Of a stretch of 9,098 nt of DNA, positions 1-5,644 are shown in pieces (within the stretch, counting starts at the first letter, position 1; every line of letters starts with the position of its first letter). Origin of the DNA: Chitinophagaceae bacterium (GTDB lineage Bacteria > Bacteroidota > Bacteroidia > Chitinophagales > Chitinophagaceae). The notes below the pieces were generated by a model that was given only the letters and a program-made list of their open reading frames with translations, ran no database searches and was not told where the DNA came from. The stretch covers positions 1-9,098 of the forward strand of contig CANEWV010000043.1 in NCBI GenBank assembly GCA_947442905.1, in the 5' to 3' direction. Made by a program: the position numbers and the translations under genes.

Positions 1-1107
1 ACAATTAGGTTCTCCAAATGCATCACCCATTACGCTTGACACATGCGCTGTATTTAATAAGTACATGCTAAAGTCGGCGGCATTTTTTATGGTTTCGCCA
101 TGTACAGATTTACCGTAGTATGCACTTACATCGGGGAATACATAAAACGCACCCTGCGGTTCAAAGCAAATAAACCCAGGCATTGCTTTTACAAGTTCTA
201 ATGTTCTTGTTCTTCTACGCGTGAATTCTTCGGTCATTTCAATTGAAGGAGTAAGATCACCAGTAAGTGCAGCAACAGCTGCTTTTTGTGTAATAGAACA
301 AGTGCCACTTGTAAACTGTCCTTGTAATTTTTCCATGGCTTTTGCAATAGTCGTATTAGATGCGGTGTAACCAAGTCTCCAACCGGTCATTGCAAAGCCT
401 TTGCTCAAACCATTGATTACGACTACTTGGTCTTTAATTTCTGCAAATTGCGCAATACTTTCATGCTTACCTTCAAAATTAATGTACTCGTATATTTCGT
501 CAGATAAAATAATAATGTTTGGATACTTTTTAAATACGTCTACTAAGGCTGTTAATTCGGCAAGTGTATACACAGCACCAGAAGGATTACACGGCGACGA
601 AAACATAAATACTTTTGTCTTTGGTGTAATAGCAGCTTCAAGTTCGGCGGCCGTTATTTTAAATTGATTGGGAACAGTAGTTCTAATTTCAACCACTTTA
701 CCTCTTGCAATTTTTACAAGTTCCGAATAGGTTACCCAGTATGGTGTAGGAATAATAACTTCATCTCCTTCATCTACTAGTGCTAAAAGAGCATTCGCTA
801 AACTTTGTTTGGCACCGGTTGATGTCACAATATTTTCTGGCAGATAATCTAAATTGTTGTCTCTTTTTAATTTGGTACAAACCGCTTCTCTTAAATCTGC
901 AAAACCAGCAACAGGGGTGTAGTGGCTCCAGTTATCATTGATGGCTTTGATGGCAGCGTCTTTAATGTGCTGCGGGGTATCAAAATCAGGTTCTCCTAAA
1001 CTGAGGTCAATAACATCAACGCCTTTAGCCCTTAATTCACGACCTAATTTGGCCATTTTGAGGGTTTCTGGTTCAGCGAAACGGTCAAGGAGTGTAGAAA
1101 GTTGCAT
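1..1107 (-). CDS. Class I/II PLP-dependent aminotransferase, aspartate aminotransferase-like (C-terminus cut by window edge)
   Basis: This cytoplasmic pyridoxal-phosphate enzyme probably moves the amino group between aspartate (or a related amino acid) and 2-oxoglutarate. Reading down from the ATG at 1107-1105 gives 369 uninterrupted codons to the edge; about 25-30 C-terminal residues are missing. Hallmarks of the bacterial subgroup Ib aspartate aminotransferases appear in order: SLGEPDFDTP near the N-terminus, YTPVAGFADLREAV, TGAKQSLANAL, PTPYWVTYSEL, SSPCNPSGAVYT (cofactor-contacting Asn), LSDEIYEYI, and SKGFAMTGWRLGY, where Lys236 (codon 400-402) should form the Schiff base with PLP. The arginine that binds the substrate alpha-carboxylate normally follows where the window stops, so it cannot be checked. 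The start is well supported because an in-frame TAA lies 24 bases upstream and no other ATG intervenes. There is no Shine-Dalgarno sequence. It is transcribed divergently from sdaA. Related names are aspC/aatA; aspartate versus prephenate or other substrates cannot be settled from sequence alone. Confidence 0.93.
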   Translation of the reverse strand, partial: MQLSTLLDRFAEPETLKMAKLGRELRAKGVDVIDLSLGEPDFDTPQHIKDAAIKAINDNWSHYTPVAGFADLREAVCTKLKRDNNLDYLPENIVTSTGAKQSLANALLALVDEGDEVIIPTPYWVTYSELVKIARGKVVEIRTTVPNQFKITAAELEAAITPKTKVFMFSSPCNPSGAVYTLAELTALVDVFKKYPNIIILSDEIYEYINFEGKHESIAQFAEIKDQVVVINGLSKGFAMTGWRLGYTASNTTIAKAMEKLQGQFTSGTCSITQKAAVAALTGDLTPSIEMTEEFTRRRTRTLELVKAMPGFICFEPQGAFYVFPDVSAYYGKSVHGETIKNAADFSMYLLNTAHVSSVMGDAFGEPNC

Positions 1108-1151
1108 GTTTACATTTATTATATAATGTTAAAATGGGTTAGAGTGCGGAG

Positions 1152-1159
1152 CAAAGTTC
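1152..1159 (-). promoter_or_regulatory. Weak candidate -7 box for the aminotransferase gene
   Basis: On the minus strand this reads GAACTTTG, one mismatch from the Bacteroidota -7 consensus TAnnTTTG, and it lies 44 bases upstream of the aminotransferase ATG. I see no TTG at the expected -33 distance. It is the best match in the intergenic region on this strand. It is supported by resemblance to the mqnE upstream region (shared TTAGAGTGC and AAAGTT blocks when both are read on the plus strand). Confidence 0.25.
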
Positions 1160-1247
1160 GTGAATCTTGGCTTACCATAACGTCCTCTAAAGCAGTGGAT
1201 CGCTTAATGGGGATAAGTTGGCCTCTGTTTATATATGCTACTTTTTG

Positions 1248-1261
1248 CTAACTTTCGTTAG
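1248..1261. repeat. Short inverted repeat overlapping the candidate sdaA promoter
   Basis: CTAAC (1248-1252) and GTTAG (1257-1261) form perfect 5-base arms around a TTTC loop, extendable by one G-T pair in RNA, and followed by TTTT. It overlaps the first bases of the candidate sdaA -7 box and lies 25 bases before the start codon. That placement suits a small operator better than a terminator, since no plus-strand gene lies upstream. An inverted repeat this short can easily arise by chance. Confidence 0.3.
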
Positions 1262-1266
1262 TTTTG
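1259..1266 (+). promoter_or_regulatory. Candidate Bacteroidota -7 promoter box for sdaA
   Basis: TAGTTTTG matches the Bacteroidota sigma-A-type -7 consensus TAnnTTTG exactly and ends 19 bases before the sdaA ATG, which would give a short leader of roughly a dozen bases. No clear TTG is present 17-23 bases upstream, so the -33 element is weak or absent. Confidence 0.4.
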
Positions 1267-1285
1267 TATCAATAGCAATTGTATA

Positions 1286-2731
1286 ATGGCGGAGCATGAT
1301 TTTATATCGGTTTTTGACATGTTTAAAATTGGTGTGGGTCCTTCTAGTTCCCATACCCTTGGTCCATGGCGGGCAGCACTAGACGTCATGGAAAAGTTGG
1401 ATGCTTCCCATAAAACCGCTCCCATTCATTCCATCACTATTTTACTCTATGGTTCACTGGCCAAAACAGGCAAAGGGCATGGTACCGATATTGCGGTGAT
1501 GCTAGGGTTAATGGGATATGATCCTGTAACCATCGATATTGGTGTAATGGACGAACTAGTAAGTGAAGTATCTACAAAGCAACTATTGACCTTAAAAAAT
1601 CATGGACAAATTTCTTTTGATCCTACAAATCATATTGCGTTTTTAAAAACCGAATCACTTCCTTTTCATCCCAACGGATTAACATTTTTAATTGAACTAA
1701 AAGACGGAAATAAAATAGCAGAAACTTATTTTTCGGTAGGGGGTGGTTTTATTGTACAAGAGGGGAATGGTCTTGAAAAAAAAGAAGTGATAGATGTTCC
1801 ATTTACCATCGAGCATGCCAATGATTTACTGCATTGGTGTATGAAAACGGGTTTAACCATTAGCGATATTGTTTTTGAAAACGAACTTACAAGACGCAGT
1901 GAATCCGAAATAAATGAAGGGGTACTAAAAATTTGGTATGCCATGCGTGCATGTATGTATCGTGGGGTACACAAAGAGGGTATGTTACCCGGTGGGCTAG
2001 AAGTGAAGCGCAGAGCGGCTGCTATGAACAAGCGTTTACTAAAAGATGCAGCTTACGATGGATACGATGCATGGGTATCTCTGATACAACAAGGCGGCAA
2101 TGATTTTAGTTATATTCTAGATTTTGTAAGTGTGTTTGCACTTGCTGTCAATGAAGAAAATGCATCTTTTGGAAGGGTGGTAACTGCACCTACCAATGGT
2201 GCTGCTGGTGTAATACCTGCAGTGCTCCAATATTATATTTGTTTTTGCGCGCATGGAAAGACTTCAAAAGAATTAGAAGAAAATATTATTACCTTTTTAC
2301 TAACTGCATCAGAAGTAGGTAGCTTGTTTAAAAAAGGGGCAACCATTTCTGCGGCGATGGGTGGTTGTCAAGCAGAGATTGGAGTTTCAGCTGCAATGGC
2401 AGCTGCGGGCTTAACAGCATTAATGGGTGGGTCACAACGACAAGTACTCATGGCTTCTGAAATAGCTATGGAACATCATTTAGGGCTTACTTGTGATCCT
2501 ATTGGTGGGCTGGTTCAAATACCATGTATAGAGCGTAACACCATGGGTGCTGTTAAAGCAATTACAGCTTCACAACTCGCGCTACAAGGCACGCCCGATT
2601 TTGCAATTGTAAGTTTAGATAAAGTGATTCAAACCATGTGGGATACAGCACAAGACATGAATAGCAAATACAAAGAAACAGCAGATGGTGGACTCGCCGT
2701 TCACGTTCCCATTAGTTTATCTGAGTGCTAA
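1286..2731 (+). CDS. sdaA: L-serine ammonia-lyase (L-serine dehydratase), single-chain iron-sulfur type
   Basis: This cytoplasmic enzyme deaminates L-serine to pyruvate and ammonia with a [4Fe-4S] cluster rather than PLP. The 481-residue protein joins the beta and alpha domains in one chain, as in E. coli SdaA (about 454 residues). The N-terminal domain opens with [17 protein letters not shown] (residues 8-24) and has [10 protein letters not shown] and [10 protein letters not shown]. The catalytic half starts near [22 protein letters not shown]. Cluster cysteines are Cys361 (GGCQAEIG), Cys403 (LTCDP) and Cys414 (PCIERN); the spacings of 42 and 11 equal those I recall for E. coli SdaA. The chain ends in Cys481, a candidate fourth cluster ligand of the tail-in-mouth kind described for the Legionella enzyme. 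A cluster-dependent enzyme of this sort is usually oxygen-sensitive. No Shine-Dalgarno is visible; the ATG at 1286 is chosen because the conserved domain begins seven residues later. It diverges from the aminotransferase and converges on mqnE. Confidence 0.97.
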   Translation: MAEHDFISVFDMFKIGVGPSSSHTLGPWRAALDVMEKLDASHKTAPIHSITILLYGSLAKTGKGHGTDIAVMLGLMGYDPVTIDIGVMDELVSEVSTKQLLTLKNHGQISFDPTNHIAFLKTESLPFHPNGLTFLIELKDGNKIAETYFSVGGGFIVQEGNGLEKKEVIDVPFTIEHANDLLHWCMKTGLTISDIVFENELTRRSESEINEGVLKIWYAMRACMYRGVHKEGMLPGGLEVKRRAAAMNKRLLKDAAYDGYDAWVSLIQQGGNDFSYILDFVSVFALAVNEENASFGRVVTAPTNGAAGVIPAVLQYYICFCAHGKTSKELEENIITFLLTASEVGSLFKKGATISAAMGGCQAEIGVSAAMAAAGLTALMGGSQRQVLMASEIAMEHHLGLTCDPIGGLVQIPCIERNTMGAVKAITASQLALQGTPDFAIVSLDKVIQTMWDTAQDMNSKYKETADGGLAVHVPISLSEC

Positions 2732-2756
2732 GTAAAATGTAATTTAATATTTGGTC

Positions 2757-3917
2757 TTATACCAATTCTTCGTCTGGCACCAACGCATAATTTTTTATTT
2801 CATTGTACAGTGTGCCACGCTCAATAGGTTCTCTTTTTACTTGTTTGATGAGTCGCACAAGCTCGGCAGTGCTCATAGTAGGTGTTTGTTCTTCACTACC
2901 GGCCATGGCATATATTTTTGTTGAATCATCGATAGTGCCATCCATATCATTTACACCAAACGATAATGTGAGCTGCGCATTTTCTCTACCAAGCATCGGC
3001 CAGTAGGCTTTGATGTGCGCAAAATTATCCATGTAAATGCGGGATACGGCGTACATGCGCATGTCCTCTATGGTTGTAGACTCTGCAATATGGCTCATGT
3101 CATTGTCTTGGTTGCGAAACTTTAGAGGAATAAAAGTATTGAAGCCGCCAGTTTCATCTTGAAGTTGGCGTAAGCGTTCCATATGATCTATACGGTGCCA
3201 GTATTTTTCGATGTGGCCATATAATAGTGTAGCATTGCTATGCATGCCTAATTGGTGCGCCACTTTATGCATGTGCAGCCAACCATTTGCATCTACTTTA
3301 TCTTCACAAATTTGTTGTCTGATTTCTGGATGAAATATTTCGGCGCCACCACCTGGTAATGAATCGAGCCCTGCCGCATGTGCAAGCTTCATGCCTTCCT
3401 CTAACGTAACTTTTGCTTTTTTAAACATGTAATCAAGCTCTACGGGTGTAAAACCTTTGATGTGCAAATCCGGACGATGTGCTTTGATGGCTTGTAATAG
3501 TTCTAGAAAAAAGGCAAGGTTCATTTTAGGATGAACGCCACCTACAATATGCACTTCAGTTACGGGTTTGCCGTCGTAACTTTTTACAATATGCATCATT
3601 TGCTCGATGCTTAATTCCCAACCTTCTTCTCTGTTTGCATATAGTTTAGAGTAGGAACAAAATTTACAAGAGAATACACACACATTGGTGGGTTCGATAT
3701 GAAAATTTTTATTGAAATATGTTTTGTTGCCGTGCTTTTGTTCGCGCACAAAATTAGCAAGGGTACCTAGCCAAGACAAAGAACCTTTTTCAAAAAGCGT
3801 GACACCTTCATCAAATAAGATGCGCTCTTTGTTCATTATTTTATTGGCAATACGTTGTAGTTCTTTGTCTTTTGTTGCTTCAACCAATGAAACAATAGCC
3901 GCTCTATTAGTACCCAT
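2757..3917 (-). CDS. mqnE: Aminofutalosine synthase MqnE (radical SAM, menaquinone biosynthesis)
   Basis: This radical S-adenosylmethionine enzyme couples SAM-derived adenosyl to 3-[(1-carboxyvinyl)oxy]benzoate, giving 6-amino-6-deoxyfutalosine, the second step of the futalosine route to menaquinone. The 386-residue protein carries the cluster motif CVFSCKFC (CxxxCxxC; Cys80, Cys84, Cys87) after FHIEPTN. Further family signatures are VTEVHIVGGVHP, IKGFTPVELD, LDSLPGGGAEIF (about residues 183-194), SNATLLYGHIE and DNFAHIKAYWPMLG. LPGGGAEIF with the GHIE and HIKAYW blocks points to MqnE rather than its paralogue MqnC or the F420 enzyme CofH. Two adjacent starts exist, GTG at 3920 and ATG at 3917; ATG is preferred, and an in-frame TAA lies 18 bases before the GTG. 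No Shine-Dalgarno is present. It follows the nucleoside transporter but has its own candidate -7 box. No other menaquinone gene lies in this window. Confidence 0.92.
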   Translation of the reverse strand: MGTNRAAIVSLVEATKDKELQRIANKIMNKERILFDEGVTLFEKGSLSWLGTLANFVREQKHGNKTYFNKNFHIEPTNVCVFSCKFCSYSKLYANREEGWELSIEQMMHIVKSYDGKPVTEVHIVGGVHPKMNLAFFLELLQAIKAHRPDLHIKGFTPVELDYMFKKAKVTLEEGMKLAHAAGLDSLPGGGAEIFHPEIRQQICEDKVDANGWLHMHKVAHQLGMHSNATLLYGHIEKYWHRIDHMERLRQLQDETGGFNTFIPLKFRNQDNDMSHIAESTTIEDMRMYAVSRIYMDNFAHIKAYWPMLGRENAQLTLSFGVNDMDGTIDDSTKIYAMAGSEEQTPTMSTAELVRLIKQVKREPIERGTLYNEIKNYALVPDEELV

Positions 3918-3940
3918 CACGCAGTCATTTATTTAGAGTG

Positions 3941-3948
3941 CAAAGTTA
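3941..3948 (-). promoter_or_regulatory. Candidate Bacteroidota -7 promoter box for mqnE
   Basis: On the minus strand this reads TAACTTTG followed by CAC, an exact match to TAnnTTTG in the gap between the nupC stop and the mqnE start, 23 bases before the ATG. No clear TTG lies at the -33 distance. It suggests mqnE can be transcribed independently of the transporter. Confidence 0.45.
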
Positions 3949-3962
3949 CAACAAGTTTAAGA

Positions 3963-5192
3963 TTAACCCATTAAAATACCGGCGATACTAGCAGATAAAT
4001 AAGAAGCTAAAGTACCGCACAATAAAGCTTTTAAGCCTAGTTTGGCAAGGTCGGCTCTACGACTTGGGGCTAGTTCTCCAATACCACCAATTTGCATACC
4101 TACGCTGCTAAAATTTGCAAAACCGCAAATAGCGATACTTACAATTAAAAGTCCTTTTTCTGATACGATTGGAACCGCTTTTGTGGTTAAATTGTTAAAC
4201 GCAACAAACTCGTTGATGGTTAATTTTTGACCGAGTAGGGTAGCTGCATTTGCTACGTCTTGTCCTGGAACACCCATGGCCCAAGCCATTGGATAAAATA
4301 TTTTGCTAAAAATAAAATCAAGTGATAGGCCTGGGTAAACAAGACCAAGCATATAGTTTAAAAAGGCGATTAAGGCAATAAAACCAATCAGCATGGCAAT
4401 TACGTTAACGGCAATTTTCATACCATCACTAGCGCCATGTGAAATGGCATCAATGATATTACTGTAAGGGCTTTTAACTTCTAATTTTACTTTTCCCATG
4501 GTTTCCGATTCTTCGGTTTCTGGGAAAACAATTTTTGAAATAACAAGTGCACCAGGAGCGGCCATTAAACTCGCCGTTAATAAATACTCAGCTTTGGCAC
4601 CCATATTAGCATACACAATTAATATACCACCTGCGATACAGGCAAGACTGCCACTCATACTAGCGAGTAGCTCACTTTTTGTCATACCATTTAAATACGG
4701 ACGAATCATTACCTGTGCTTCTACCTGTCCTACAAAAGCACTCGCTACATTACTTAATGCCTCTGCACCACTTACACGCATGATAAAGTTCATGGCTTTT
4801 GCAATGATGGAAACAATAAATTGCATCACACCAAAGTGGTATAAAATAGCGACCAGCACACAAACTAATATAATGGTTGCGGTTACGCTAAAAGCAAATA
4901 CAAAACCACCTTGTCCAAAATCTTTAACACCATCAGGTGCATTAACCATCACACCACGGTATACAAACGCAACGCCCTCTCTGGCAAAACGTTCAATTTT
5001 TTCCATGCCATGTCCTAATTTTTTAAAAAACCAGGTAACTGGAGGTACTTTTAAAACAAGAACCGCAATAACAACCTGCAATAACATACCACTCACGACT
5101 AATCTATAATTGATCCTTTTTTTATTGTTTGAAAATAAAAAGGCAATGGCAAGAATTAGGATAATACCTAGTACGCCGTGAAATTTATCCAT
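3963..5192 (-). CDS. nupC: Concentrative nucleoside transporter, NupC/CNT family
   Basis: This inner-membrane protein imports nucleosides coupled to a sodium or proton gradient. At 409 residues it has normal bacterial CNT length and is strongly hydrophobic throughout, starting with a membrane segment at about residues 7-21 and a second near 30-48. Family hallmarks are GQVEAQVMIRPYL (residues 155-167, the first re-entrant hairpin region), the signature GQKLTINEFVAF (Glu328), CGFANFSSVGMQIGG (Asn360 and Ser363), and a hydrophobic C-terminal segment. By recalled alignment with Vibrio cholerae CNT these match Gln154/Glu156, Glu332, Asn368 and Ser371, the nucleoside ligands. The position of Thr155 is Val157 here, which is unusual. 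Substrate preference and coupling ion cannot be read from sequence. The ATG at 5192 has no Shine-Dalgarno but an A-rich run. The gene lies 41 bases after trxA; I see no convincing promoter in that gap, so read-through from trxA is likely. Confidence 0.94.
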   Translation of the reverse strand: MDKFHGVLGIILILAIAFLFSNNKKRINYRLVVSGMLLQVVIAVLVLKVPPVTWFFKKLGHGMEKIERFAREGVAFVYRGVMVNAPDGVKDFGQGGFVFAFSVTATIILVCVLVAILYHFGVMQFIVSIIAKAMNFIMRVSGAEALSNVASAFVGQVEAQVMIRPYLNGMTKSELLASMSGSLACIAGGILIVYANMGAKAEYLLTASLMAAPGALVISKIVFPETEESETMGKVKLEVKSPYSNIIDAISHGASDGMKIAVNVIAMLIGFIALIAFLNYMLGLVYPGLSLDFIFSKIFYPMAWAMGVPGQDVANAATLLGQKLTINEFVAFNNLTTKAVPIVSEKGLLIVSIAICGFANFSSVGMQIGGIGELAPSRRADLAKLGLKALLCGTLASYLSASIAGILMG

Positions 5193-5233
5193 GCTATTTT
5201 TTTAGGCTGGGTTAAAGTGGTAAGATACGGGTC

Positions 5234-5554
5234 TTACATTAAAGATTGTATCTTTTTGTCAAGCACCGACTTAGGAACTGCGCCAATTTGTTTGTCTACA
5301 ATTTGACCACCTTTGATAAATAAGATGGCAGGGATAGAAGTGATGCCATAGTTAACACTTAAATTAGGGTTGTTGTCTACGTTTACTTTTCCAATATTTA
5401 CTTTGCCTTCGTACTCTTTTGCTAATTCTTCAATAACGGGTCCGATAGCTCTGCAAGGTCCACACCACTCAGCCCAAAAATCTACTAATGTTAATTTGTC
5501 ACTGTCTAATACGGTTGCCTGAAAGTTGGCATCTGTTAATTCTAAAGCCATCAT
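5234..5554 (-). CDS. trxA: Thioredoxin
   Basis: This small cytoplasmic dithiol oxidoreductase reduces protein disulfides and is recycled by thioredoxin reductase. The 106-residue chain is a complete single thioredoxin domain without signal peptide or membrane anchor, close to the length of E. coli TrxA (109). The active site is WCGPC (residues 30-34, Cys31 and Cys34), preceded by the buried Asp25 in VDFWAEW. Lys56 and the cis-proline Pro75 in TSIPA sit where canonical thioredoxins have them, as does the C-terminal GAVPK segment. Two consecutive ATGs at 5554 and 5551 give MMAL or MAL; either is possible and the protein is otherwise unchanged. The start follows an A-rich stretch without Shine-Dalgarno. 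It lies 90 bases downstream of dnaE, a pairing I recall from other Bacteroidota, and has its own candidate -7 box. Confidence 0.97.
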   Translation of the reverse strand: MMALELTDANFQATVLDSDKLTLVDFWAEWCGPCRAIGPVIEELAKEYEGKVNIGKVNVDNNPNLSVNYGITSIPAILFIKGGQIVDKQIGAVPKSVLDKKIQSLM

Positions 5555-5598
5555 TTTTTATTTAAAATTGTAAGTAAAATTTAATCATTAAGAAGTGT

Positions 5599-5606
5599 CA
5601 AATTTA
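5599..5606 (-). promoter_or_regulatory. Candidate Bacteroidota -7 promoter box for trxA
   Basis: On the minus strand this reads TAAATTTG, an exact match to TAnnTTTG, in the dnaE-trxA gap and 44 bases upstream of the first trxA ATG. A TTG lies 13 bases further upstream, closer than the usual -33 spacing, so only the -7 element is persuasive. In such AT-rich sequence a chance match is quite possible. Confidence 0.35.
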
Positions 5607-5644
5607 AATCCAAACCCTGCAACTGCCACATTGACTTTTCCACA

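Noticed and set aside
401..1126. Plus-strand open frames of 88 and 62 codons opposite the aminotransferase
   Set aside because: The minus-strand frame through this region is continuous for 369 codons with all aminotransferase motifs; the plus-strand frames show none and are antisense shadows.
1248..1265. Rho-independent terminator formed by the CTAAC/GTTAG hairpin and TTTT
   Set aside because: The stem is only five pairs and AT-rich, the T-run is four bases, and there is no plus-strand gene upstream in the window that would need terminating.
1108..1285. Small RNA, riboswitch or tRNA in the divergent intergenic region
   Set aside because: No cloverleaf, conserved riboswitch core or long stem was found on either strand; only the short promoter-overlapping hairpin is visible.
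2757..3917. MqnC or CofH identity for the radical SAM gene
   Set aside because: The CxxxCxxC motif is shared by these paralogues, but LDSLPGGGAEIF, SNATLLYGHIE and DNFAHIKAYWPM are as I recall them for MqnE.
4498..5109. A 203-codon plus-strand open frame opposite nupC
   Set aside because: It lies wholly within the well-supported transporter gene on the other strand. Its translation is low-complexity (Thr, Pro, Ala rich) with no recognisable domain, as expected for a shadow of a hydrophobic membrane-protein gene.
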